A stretch of DNA of 64,000 bases, taken from assembly GCA_018340375.1 (NCBI GenBank), contig JAFFJZ010000017.1, positions 124,001 to 188,000 of the forward strand, in the 5' to 3' direction. The translations under genes were made by a program, and so were the position numbers. Below the pieces are notes generated by a model that was not told the DNA's origin, searched no databases, and saw only the letters and a program-made list of their open reading frames with translations. Shown piece by piece: positions 20,242 through 30,788 of this stretch. Position 1 is the first letter of the stretch; every line of letters begins with the position of its first letter. The DNA comes from Gonatopus flavifemur (Eukaryota; Arthropoda; Insecta; Hymenoptera; Dryinidae).

Positions 20242-22016
20242 ATTTCACTTCTATTTCTGGATGTGTCCTTAACTGAACATAAATGGAATTCGAATGCTCA
20301 TGTCTAATTTGATAGCGATCGTAGCGATGAAGAAAATGTCCTCAGATCATTTGTGATATGAAAAACTCACTTGGGTTTCCATCAGTCATCTCATCATTGG
20401 ACAGCAATAGATAAGCGACATAAAGAATGAAGAACAGAAGGAAATAAAAGTGAATTCCCACAAATCAATACATATGTGTAGGATTCCGAAAAGTAAATAT
20501 TAATTGACCGATAAGTTGGCGCTCAAAGCAGCCCACGATTTTGTTTTAAACATGTATTGTGCAAGAATTCCCATTGTTTTTAAAGTATGATTGTTAGGAA
20601 AACGAAACAAAACAGATTTTACGAACAAAGAGAACTTGCACACAATATGTTTAAGGTATCCAACAGAAATTTTTTTGATAAAACGAGAATTTGTACCATT
20701 TGGCATGAAGTTGAAAATAGTTTCCCAGCAAAAATGTTTCAATGACTCTTTAGAATTATTTTAAAGAGTATCTTAAAGAGATGTCAAATATTCATTTATC
20801 ATGCAACAAAAAGAGATATCTTCAAAATATCTGGTCAAGAGCATTTTTCAGTACTGTACAAGAAATTTTTTAGAATTTTGTGAAATATCCATCAAAATCA
20901 TTTTGAAAAATTCTTCAAGAATATTTAGTCGGTTGTGGTATTATAAACGTATACTATGTTCTTCAAAATCACCTATAGAAGATTATAGTAATTGAATTGT
21001 TATTTGATGAACAAGTGAAATTATTGCTTTTTGAAGAAATATATGTATGAGTCTTTAGCATTACGTGGCCAATTTTGTTCTTCAACTCGCAGATCATGAA
21101 TAAATATCCACTTTGTACCTTTACTTCGTAACATGCACGTAAAGTTACCTTCGGAAATACTTCTTCCCTGATGAAAAACAACGGCTATAACTTTATAAAA
21201 GTGTCATGCAATTTGGATTTTTGTGGTTGGCACTGCTTTTATACAGATATATGATATATCTGCATCTTGCCTGTTTTTCCTCCATCCACCTGTAATTCTA
21301 CTCGAAGAATTTAGGGATTCATTATGAATTGAATCCACTTTATAATCTGTAATGCCAATTGATAGTGGTGATAACAAACTCACAGATCTATGGTATATTT
21401 GCTTCATTTTGTTTCTTTCTCATCCCTCTGAAACACTACGCAAAGAATCTGATACCATCATCGGATAGATCTGTGATATATCCACTGCACTTTTGCCTTT
21501 TCTTCGTTCGACTATGAGGTCACCAAATGAGATTGACAGTGACAATAGCTAGCATACAAATTTGTGATACGTCTGCTTCATTTCTGCTTCGTCTCCAGCC
21601 ACCTATGATTCTACTCCAAGGAAATGATGAGCCCAGCATGTTGTAAGAATCGGTGGCATATCTACTGTGTTTTCGCCTTTGAAAAAATCGCTTTGATATA
21701 CTTCAGTGTGACTAAAGTAACTGGAGACCAACTTCAACTTCTACCGTTGATCAAACTATTCACATCTCTTTGAGGTTCTGTCTTGAACTTCACTCTCTGA
21801 AAACTTTTTATATTTCATTGGGGTTTTTTGATGAATTCCCCTTTCTGATTATAAGTGATGATTCAGTTATTGATTCATTACATAATCTTCAATCATCCAT
21901 TTCATGCCATTCATTATTAATTGAATCCACTTTGTAATCTGTAATTCATACATTCAATACAAAATTTCCACAAGACCGCCTATATGAAATTGATAGTGGT
22001 GGTAGACGACGTACAG
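20242..22016. other. Gene-free stretch with diverged dispersed repeats
   Basis: No supported gene. From about 21240 to 21690 there are worn repeats of the family seen at 18880-19505 ('GATATATCTGC', 'CTTTTGCCTTT', 'CATCCACCTGTAATTCTACT', 'CAGCCACCTATGATTCTACTC'). The rest is AT-rich and unremarkable. Confidence 0.4.
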
Positions 22017-23843
22017 CCCTGGTTAAACAATCCGATTGAATCCGATAAAAAAAAATTCCATCGGAATGGATTGAGTTTCTGCATCGGAAATTTCCCATTG
22101 ATACCAATAAAATAATTTTTAACTAGATTTAATCGGCATTTTCCCTGGTGAAAAAATCCGAATCAATCCGATGAAAAAAACTTATCGGAATGAATTGATC
22201 CCTGCATCGCGATTTTCTTATTGAATTTTATTAGTTGTTAACCCAACCAACGAACGGTTTGTATACATTATATACGCGCATTTTATATCAATTAAACAAA
22301 CACATATATCATTTATTCAATCATTACGTATGACAAATTATTGCTGAAATAAATTCAAACGATCATTTATGTGTGATTAACATGGTGATCACCCATCCAC
22401 CTTGTACCGCAGTTGTCGTTGCTTAACCTAGAATGTTGAATTATGAACTATGTTAATAATTATGAAGATTCTAATTGATACCAGTCAAATATTCTTCAAT
22501 GGCATCCAGTAGGTATTTTATCAATAATAAGAATTCCTATTGATACCACGAAAATATTTTTCATTTGATTAAATAGGTATTTTATTGATCATTAAAATTG
22601 TAATTAGTATCAGTGAAATATTTTTCAATAGAATTCAATGGGTATGTCATTAATCATAAAAATTCCAATTGATACCAAGGAAATATTTTCTCATTAGATT
22701 CAATGGGTATTTTATGATTGATAAAAAATTCCGATGGATACCAATAAAATATTTTTTAATTGGATTGGATCGGTATTTCATCAATCATGAAAATTTCAAT
22801 TGATACCAGTCAAATATTTTTCAATGGGATCCAATTGATATTTTATCAATAACAACTATTCCGATTGATATCAATGAAATATTGTGTAATTGCTTTCACT
22901 TGGTATTTTAAGACCAATGAAAATTCCGATTGATGCCAATACAATATTTTCCAATTGGATTCAATCGGTATGTTATTAATCATGGAGATTCTAATTGATA
23001 CCAGTCAAATATTTTTCAATGGCATCCAATAGGTATTTTATCAATAATAAAAATTCCAATTCGTACGAACACAATATTTTTTAATTTGATTTAATCGGCA
23101 TTTTATTAATCATTACAATTATAATTGGTACCAGTAACATATTTTTCAATGGGATCCAATGGATATTCCATCACTGATAAAAATTCCGATTGATACCAAT
23201 GAAATATTTTCTAATTGGATTCTCTTGGTATTCTATGATTATAGTTCCCTATTCCAGCAACTTTCCCATTAGTTCCAATACATCGAGGTCACCAGGGATT
23301 CTGATAAAAACCAATGATTTGATGCAATGAAAGAAATTTCAAAACTGAATCGGTTATTGCCGGTACATACCTATAGGACTTCAGAATCTGTAAACTTGCC
23401 TATTATTTTCAATAAATTTTAATGTCGGAATAATCCAATTAAAACCCATTGATCAATGAAATCGATACATCCTTCAATGCAGTCAGAAATCTCCCATAAG
23501 AAATCCATTCATCATTCAATTTCACAAATTTTCCCATTAGTTCCAATGGATTGAAATTGTGGAAACTTCCGATAAAAACCGTTTGCCTGATGGAATGGAG
23601 AAAATTTCAATCATCCAATCAGATATCTCTTATACAGACCAATAGATTATGGGAAGTTCGATTAATTCCCATAAAATGCAGATTTTTTAATTGGTGAATC
23701 CCCGATTGAAACCTATAGAAAAGAGATTCCGATGATCTCTTATTGATTTTGAATCGGGGATTGAACTGTTCCGATTGATCCTATACAGTCTGATTGATTC
23801 TGAATCAGGTTCTATCGGATCTTATCGGATTTTTCAACCGGGG
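22017..23843. mobile_element. Non-autonomous element with CCC(T/C)GGTT ends carrying a 65-bp tandem array
   Basis: The left end reads CCCTGGTTAAACAATCCGAT and the right end is the complement of CCCCGGTTGAAAAATCCGAT. Both flanks are full of 'AATCCGAT' and 'ATCGGA' words. The centre is a tandem array (22468-23247). The element has no coding capacity and no clear target duplication. Confidence 0.75.
22468..23247. repeat. Twelve 65-bp tandem repeats with an eight-unit higher-order period
   Basis: Units begin 'ATTC(C/T)(G/A)ATTGATACCA' and continue '..AAATATTTTTCAAT' and '..GGTATTTTATCAAT'. Unit starts at 22468, 22988 and 23183 fall exactly on multiples of 65. Unit 9 is almost identical to unit 1 ('ACCAGTCAAATATT', 'CAATGGCATCCA'), and units 10, 11 and 12 resemble units 2, 3 and 4. 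This implies a 520-bp higher-order repeat. Confidence 0.88.
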
Positions 23844-24150
23844 TCGCTTTTATTGAAAATTCAAAATAAAGAAAACAAATGATTATCCTGGTCGGAATGA
23901 TGTCAGAATTTTACATATTTTTACCCAATTCTTTATAACACATAACTCATAAGAATTGTTTATAATCTCTCAGAGAATCCCAATCCAGAGAGAAAATATG
24001 ACCACGATCTCATTTTTTTTCTTTGAATTTGAATTTTCCTCAAGAATTTAAAATTATGAGTATTACAAGAGATTCTGTAGAAATATGCAAAATTCGGACA
24101 TAATCTTTGCCAGGGTACCAGCTGTATATATATATACCTGTATGTATATA
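23844..24150. other. Spacer ending in a TATATA-rich tract
   Basis: AT-rich sequence with no feature recognised, ending in a (TA)-rich stretch at about 24125-24150 into which the second family A element has inserted. Confidence 0.3.
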
Positions 24151-25015
24151 CAGGATGACCCAAGTCGGATAGATTATATTTGGGGAGCATATTCTGCAGC
24201 CAAAATGCAACAAATTTTGTATTTGGCAAACTTCTTTTTGAGGCTTAGTTTTCGAGATATGGGGCAAAATTTCTCAAGTGTACCAGCTCAAAAATGTTAA
24301 CCTCCTCAATCTTCCGGAAATTTCACTGAAATGTAGTACTAGGCAGTGACTTCTCATCCTATAAAGGATTTTGCTCTGGTAGCTCTGGTTATCAAACTAC
24401 AGCGGTCCAAAATTCACAGATTTCGTTTAATAAGCTCTTTTGAAGATACAATTTCTTAAATTGAATTTTCTAATAAAATTATTTTCGATATTGTTTTCCG
24501 TAGCTTTTTTTCTGTTCTTTACAATGGCGTAATCTGTTTTTGTGAGAAAAAATTTTCTCCAACAAATTTAGCGAGTCTAAAGTTATTTTCGCATTTTTTT
24601 CCATTTCGCCAATTTTGAAAATTTTTCAAGCTAGCTCATCTGAAAGTTGGATCCTTCAGCTTTAGAATCGTGTAAGAGAAATTATGGGAAGAAAATTTTA
24701 TCTGGCATTCGCAACGGTTTGAAGCGCGCGTGTCGCATATTCCTATTAGCTACTGAACGTTCTGATACGGTTCGTCATACCGTTGACGTGGAATACAAGT
24801 GAAACGAACTGTTTTTCAATAAAATATGATTTTTTAATCATGCCAATGATTTCATACAATTTTACCGTACCATTATATTATCAAACTTTATCAATAACAG
24901 CTTTTGAAATTATAAAACATAATCATGAATAAATACGCATCATATAATAAATATGGAATAATTCTGCTCGAAGCAATATATTTAGCGCAATTTCTCATTC
25001 GTATTAGTTTTTTTT

Positions 25016-26991
25016 TTAATTTTCAACTTCGGGAAAACATTTACATCCAATGATGACGAAAATACTCGTAAATGCACAGTCGTGTCTGATGTTGGGATGA
25101 AACAATGATATTTGAGCGTTCCTGGGATTATTTTTGCAGTTTCGGAGCGAGTTTTGAGCTTTTTTAGCAGTGATTTCATGATTTGTCTTCGAAATAAAAA
25201 AAACAACAGTTTCTGATAGATTTCTCTTTGCCCATTCGTAAAGCGCATCAGGATTTAAAATTTGTTTCAGATTACCACCGATACCGTCACAAGGCCCTTT
25301 TCCATGAGCGGTTGCATGGAAATGCCATTCAGCTGCTATTCCAAAATCTTTGTAATGATACGAAAGATTTTTGAAATTATATCTATTCTTGAAGTGCTGA
25401 GATGCTCCATCCGTAAAATAGAAAATTTTTCTTGGTTGAAAATGCTCTTTCAGGTACGCTATTATAATTTTTTGGAATTCGTACACACCGATTGTATCGT
25501 GATTCAAATTATGCGATAAAATAGCAATGCTCCGATGACTGAGTTCGTTCCCTTGTTTGTAATAAATGACAGTGGTGAAAATTGTCGTTTGGTCGTTGTT
25601 CCAGTGGAAACCCTGTGCACCCTCCTGGGCTACAAACGCATAAAACTAAAAATTCTCCTTCTTGTAAATTATCCTTCAAATTTCTGAGAAAAGATGACTG
25701 CTGTTTCGCAACGAATGAATGGAATTTAAGTTTTGAAAGGCAACGAGAAAGTTCTTCTAGAAAATCTTCTGCATCTGCAACTTCAGTACGCAAAGTGCTA
25801 CGATCAGTGTGTTGCCAAATTTGATATTCGAGTTTTTCGACGCAATTGTCTTCGAAAACTGTTTGTAACAAATTCTGGAAATCCTCTTTGCCAGGACATA
25901 ATAAACATTCATCGAGATAACATTCTGCACATGGATTCTGACATAAAAACATTTTGAGAGCATCATGATAAGTGACGATTGGATTATTCGTACCGGATGT
26001 TAATTTTTGAATATCTATCGCATCAAGCATTAAATTGACATTCTCGCGATGGACACAAATGCAAACGGTATGCATTCCACTAGACCAGCGAGTACGCAAT
26101 TACGAGGTCTAAGCTGCGAGAATGTAGAGAGACTGACCGGAACAGTAGGATTCTGATCTTTGAAAGCAAAATATAATTCTGAAAGATTGCACAGAATCAA
26201 TCTCTTTTGTGCGTGCTCTCGTGATCCGTCTTCTTTTTTAACTGAAACAAAATCTCTCATGCCCGACATTATACGACTATTTTCGTCATCATTATAGGAA
26301 CTTATGATCTTGTTTTTTATTTCAAAAGCTAAAGCATGACCCTTTCTTGGAGATGGTGACGTTAAAATACCATTTTCTTTCACCAGTTCGATAGCTTTCC
26401 TAGCTTGGCGTTCAGAAGTCTCAAACTCGTCAGCAAGTCTCTTCCGACCCCAGGATTTTGGCGCAAGCATGAGGAGTAATACTTTTTCCGAAGCACTCGA
26501 GGAAGTTTTATATTTCTGCTTAATTTGATCAAGAACCTCCATAGCCGATTCATGTTCCTCAATATTACAATCTCTTGGTTTCTTCTCTAATGGCTGGTAA
26601 TCATCGTCATTACCATGTTCATCAATACCATCATCATCGTCATCCTGAATGATGTGAAACATATCGTAGTAATTAATTGTCATTCACATAAATGTATTGT
26701 TCATTTCCATTGATGTACAAATTGTCTTTTTAGCAATTGAAAATATGATATCAATACCTCGAGTGAAACATGACCGAACGAATCATCTTGTGCATAAATT
26801 GGAGGCTTCTCTCCAGAACAATCAGCAGCTTCTTTTCTACATAACCGACACACTTTTGCATCGGGGAGGATACTGGGAAACTGTTTCTGTAGATTCGGAG
26901 AAATAGTTCTCAAATCTCTTGATTTGAATTTGTGATGGGTTTTGTGCGAAGGGTTACAACAACGATCAACGAAACTTTGAGTTGCAGACAT
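25016..26991 (-). pseudogene. Family A transposase, copy 2, internally deleted
   Basis: The N-terminal segment (26701-26991) has 'VDRCCNPSHKTHHKFKSRDL' and 'VCRLCRKE', matching the Cys-rich region of copy 1. The middle (26030-26683) has an acidic stretch, then 'LAPKSWGRKRLADEFETSER' and 'FSQLRPRNCVLAG'. A frameshift occurs near 26090. At about 25640 a short deletion removes the 'CDFAENY' block, one of the probable catalytic motifs, and shifts the frame. The C-terminal part (25016-25507) keeps 'YFTDGASQHFKNRYNF' and 'HGKGPCDGIGG' but lacks about 18 residues after it compared with copy 1. No active enzyme is possible. Confidence 0.85.
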
Positions 26992-27352
26992 TTTTGAGAA
27001 TCAAGAAATGTTGTGTCAATAATGCTGTATTTCATCTATCAATTGAATTGCCTACAAACAAACACAATCAAACAGTTGGAAAAGAAAAAATTGATTTTCA
27101 TCACGAATTGCAAATCATATTTAGAATTGAAACAATTTTACTTAAAATTCAAGATCGTGTCATGCGATGCGATTTTTCGTGTGACATCAAGTTGTATGAA
27201 GTATGCGTATAAACAAGGAAAAACAAATGAACATCGTCGATATGTTTGATGTATCGAAGATGTTTACAGAATTTCAATTGTTCATCGAATTGAGAAAAAT
27301 CGATCAGAAATTCAAATGAATAGATTTGAGAACTATTTTTTCGAGTATACAA

Positions 27353-27440
27353 CAAAAGTTTCCCAACATTCTTCCCAATGCAGAAGTGTGTGGGTTATGC
27401 AGGAAAGAAACCAGTGTATTTTCTAGAGAGCAGAATTATT
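27353..27440 (+). pseudogene. Inverted fragment of the family A transposase N-terminus
   Basis: Read on the plus strand this encodes 'QKFPNILPNAEVCGLCRKE', closely matching 'QKQFPSILPDAKVCRLCRKE' from the minus-strand gene of the same element (about 26835-26900). It is a short inverted duplicate lying between the gene start and the right terminal repeat. It has diverged from the gene, so it is not a very recent event. Confidence 0.7.
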
Positions 27441-28138
27441 CCATATTTATTATATTATGTATATTTATTCATTATTATGTTCCATAATTTCAAAAGCTGT
27501 TATTGATAAAGTTTGATAATATAATGGTACGGTAAAATTGTATGATATCATTGGGATGATTAAAAAATCATATTTTATTGAAAAACAGTTCGTTTCACTT
27601 GTATTCCACGTCAACGGTATGACGAACCGTATCAGAACGTTCAGTAGCTAATAGGAATATGCGACACGCGCGCTTCAAACCGTTGCGAATGCCAGATAAA
27701 ATTTTCTTCCCATAATTTCTCTTACACGATTCTAAAGCTGAAGAATTCAGCTTTCAGATAAGCTAGCTTGAAAAATTTTCAAAATTGTTGAAATAGAAAG
27801 AAAATGCGAAAATAACTTTAGCCTCGCTAAATTTGTTGGAAGAAATTTTTTCTCACAAAAACAGATTACGTCATTGTAAAGAACAGAAAAAAAGCTACGG
27901 AAAACAGTATCGAAAATAATTTCATAAAAAAATGTAATTTAAGAAATTATATCTCCAAAAGAGCTTATTAAACGAAATCTGTGAATTTTGGACCCCTGTA
28001 GTTTGATAACCAGAGGTACCAGAGCAAAATCCTTTATAGGATTAAAAGTCACTAACTAGTACTACATTTCAGTCAAATTTCCGAAAGATTGAGGAGGTAA
28101 ACATTTTTGAGCTGGTACGCTTGAGAAATTTTGCCCCA

Positions 28139-28496
28139 TATAAGCATTTTTAGATTTTTTTTCAAATCCAAATCACTCGACAGCACGATATGCTACGTAC
28201 TTGAGGTTGGGACCAATGGCTAAGTTGGGAACGGCGGATCTCTGGAAAAAAAATTTAACTATCCTATCATTGTTTGTTCCGGAGCTATAACGATTGAAAG
28301 TTGCTGAACGGTGATTGGCTAGAAGCTCACAAATTTCAAATCGCTATAGCTCCCGAACAAACAATGATGAGATAGTTGAAATTTTTTTCCAGACATCCGC
28401 CGTTTTCCAACTTAGCCAATGGTCCCAACCTCAAGTACGTAGCATATCGTGCTTTTGAGTGATTTGGATTTGAAAAAAAATCTAAAAATGCTTATA
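28139..28496. repeat. Foldback sequence in the right arm of family A copy 2
   Basis: Ends TATAAGCATTTTTAGA and TCTAAAAATGCTTATA are perfectly inverted. The inner arms hold 'CAAATCCAAATCACTC' and 'ATCATTGTTTG' in both orientations. It is absent from the left arm, where 'GATATGGGGC' is continuous. A related foldback with the same neighbouring terminal sequence occurs at 38868-39310, so this arrangement also exists as a separate repeat. Confidence 0.8.
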
Positions 28497-28903
28497 TCTC
28501 GAAAACTGAGCCTCAAAAAAAATTTTGCCAAACCCAAAAGTTGTTGCATTTTGGCTGCAGAATATGCTGCCCAAATATGATCTATCCGACTTGGGTCACC
28601 CTGTATATATATACGTATACAGCGGAGGAAATTTTCTCTGAGGTGACCTGTTTTTACAGGGAAAAATGATCAAAAAATAGGACTTGTCCGATTGCAATAG
28701 AAAATAAATGGCCCTCGGGGAAGGGCTTGAAGAAGGTCCTCTCTAAATTTCATCCGATTTGATTCACTCGGTCCAGAGATATCCCGAGTACAGACAGAGC
28801 GACAGACAGACATACAGACAACCCCACGGATGATCAACCAGTATTGCATGGAATGAAAAACCATGCAACTCTCAATTGGATTACTCAAATATTTTAGAAG
28901 ATA

Positions 28904-29817
28904 CACTGAGAAAAAAAATGAAGTGAGTTCAACTTAAGCGTGTATTTGGACTGTATATAGTTACCACGAAGGAATTGTATTTGAACTAAACATAATTCCG
29001 TTGAGGCAATTACACAAAATTACGCTGATGTCGTTCAGCCAACTACATCACACTGTTATAGTATCATCAACGTTCATTTTGTTCAAACATCAATGTCATT
29101 CACTGGAGTTATCGTTGTAGTTGAATCAATTCATTTCGTTAGTTGAAACAATAATTGTGGGAGAAACTTAATTGAACGCATTTTTAGTTGTAATAAAGGA
29201 ATAATTATTTGAAAATCACCTGATCGAAGATGGTAGAATACAGGGTATGTAGTACATTAACAACTTTTGCGAGAGCAAAATGCGAAGCGCGCTGTAGAGA
29301 AACGGTTAGGACGTTAGTGTCTCAGATAGGTAGGTAAACTCAAGATAGGTAGGTTCGATTCCCCTCAAATGAGATTTGATATATACACTTACCGGTATCA
29401 TCATGGTGAGATATCGAAGCATTTCAGAGATTGAACAGTGAACAAATGAAGATTAACTTTTTGATTTACACATTTTTTTACATAAATATATTTATGATTT
29501 GAAATGAAATGGTCTTGCATTAAACATCTTGTAACCTTGAACTGATTCTTCTATTGAGTTGATTGGAATAATTATTGAATCTAATGAAATACGGTACAAT
29601 TGATTGTAATAAGTATCATTTTTATGTTAAAAGAATGATGTATTTAATCAAATTACCATTTAGTTCTGTCAACTACATCTGTAGTTGATGGGAATCAATC
29701 TTTACAAACATACGATATAGTTGACGGAACTATTCCGTGAGATTCGCCGTATTTAAGCCCACGATGTAGTTGAAAGAACTAAACCGTCTTTGAGTTCACA
29801 ATCTTTTTTTCTCAGTG
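28904..29817. mobile_element. MITE (914 bp) with CACTGAGAAAAAAAA ends
   Basis: Flanked by TA (28902-28903 and 29818-29819). It begins CACTGAGAAAAAAAATGAAG and ends CTTTTTTTCTCAGTG. The interior has inverted 'GTAGTTGA' and 'CAACTACA' words but no transposase. It holds a tRNA-like segment (29290-29385). Confidence 0.88.
29290..29385 (+). repeat. tRNA-derived SINE fragment
   Basis: The sequence 'GGTTAGGACGTTAGTGTCTC' followed by 'GGTAGGTTCGATTCCCCTC' resembles the A-box and B-box regions of a tRNA. The B-box matches GGTTCGANTCC exactly. No complete cloverleaf is obvious, so a SINE relic is the better call. Confidence 0.5.
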
Positions 29818-29872
29818 TACAGTCAGAGGGTACGATAGCAGCTGCAATAGGCACTCCGTGCTTGGTATATTA

Positions 29873-30077
29873 CACAGAAAAAAAAATTCTTGTATTAAGA
29901 AAACATGGTTGTCTTCGTTATGTATGGAACACGGATTGTCTCAGTTCAATGCAATTTGCTTGAATCAAGGAATTTTGTTTTGATTCAAGCAAATTGCATT
30001 GAACTGAGACAATCCGTGTTCCATACATAACGAAGACAACCATGTTTTCTTGATACACAAATGTTTTTTTTTCTGTG
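29873..30077. mobile_element. Near-perfect palindromic MITE, CACAGAAAAAAAA ends
   Basis: A 205-bp element flanked by TA (29871-29872 and 30078-30079). Its arms of about 95 bp are almost perfectly complementary, including 'GAAAACATGGTTGTCTTCGT' and 'CACGGATTGTCTCAGTTCAA', with a loop of only a few bases near 29972-29980. Such high arm identity implies recent insertion or conversion between arms. A transcript would fold into one long hairpin. Confidence 0.92.
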
Positions 30078-30149
30078 TACGTATACCGATGAGTGCCTTC
30101 AAAGTTGGACAAAACTACAAAGAGCTCTCGAATTTGCTTGAGATTCGGT

Positions 30150-30260
30150 ACTCAAAGGTTCCTGGGGTCGTTTTGGAAATCTCCGGATTCGAAATGCTAG
30201 ATCCAATATGGCAGACGAAAATTTGAAAATTCAGTGGATTTTTTTCGAACCCAGATAGCG
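30150..30260. repeat. Single unit of a dispersed tandem repeat of about 122 bp (R2)
   Basis: It contains 'GGGGTCGTTTTGGAAATCTC', 'GATCCAATATGGCAGACGAA' and 'TTGAAAATTCAGTGGATT'. Multi-copy versions lie at 37835-38262 (same strand) and 48840-49330 (inverted). Confidence 0.65.
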
Positions 30261-30284
30261 CAATAAGGATAGCTTGATATCAAG

Positions 30285-30788
30285 CTTCACTCACACGATG
30301 ATTTTTGAACCGCAGATTGTAATGTCAGATCACTAGGCATATGTGCGTGCATTTGTAGCACATGTGTTGAACAGAATCTGAACATTTCTGTATACTGTGA
30401 TGCACTTTTGTACACATACTCTGATACTTCAGATTGCATGAATACAGTTATATCAGTACATATGCGACGCATATGTCGAACAGAACCTGAGCAATTGTGC
30501 ACACTGTGATACACTCGTGTACCCAAGCTGTAGAAGAATTATGATTTTTAACAATACAAAAGTATAGTTACCAAATCACATATGCCATGCATATGTGAAA
30601 CAGAATCAAATGAATGATGCTGAATCAGATTCTGATGAATCTTTGTATTCGACTCGACCTTGATTAAAAAAATGTATGGAATCAGAATAATAATAAGAAT
30701 TGAATAAGAATTTCGCAACGGCAAATAATCATCGAAATCCACTTAAGGCCAATTGAAACCTGATGGACTACATTGAAATGGGCGAGTC
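30285..30788. repeat. Diverged tandem repeats around ATATGTG/CACATATG words, left of foldback
   Basis: Loosely repeated phrases such as 'CATATGTGCGTGCATTTGTA', 'GTGATGCACTTTTGTACA' and 'GAACAGAA(T/C)CTGA' recur at roughly 110-120 bp. Similar vocabulary (ATCTGCAACATAGATTGT, GTGCATTTG) continues after the foldback at 32673. The foldback may therefore have been inserted into one repeat field. Confidence 0.45.

Larger units (their letters stand above)
24151..28603 (-). mobile_element. Family A transposon, copy 2 (4.45 kb, about 760-bp TIRs)
   Basis: Inverted arms lie at about 24151-24914 and 27486-28603. They start CAGG(A/G)TGACCCAAGTCGGA and are flanked by TATATA on both sides, which fits a 4-bp TATA duplication. 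The right arm is longer because it holds a foldback of about 356 bp (28139-28496). The interior carries a damaged minus-strand gene of the same family as copy 1. The terminal sequences differ from copy 1, so the two represent different subfamilies with related proteins. Confidence 0.88.

Noticed and set aside
22468..23247. Regular repeats suggestive of a CRISPR-like array
   Set aside because: The units are contiguous 65-bp tandem repeats with no unique spacers, in eukaryotic transposon DNA with no cas genes.
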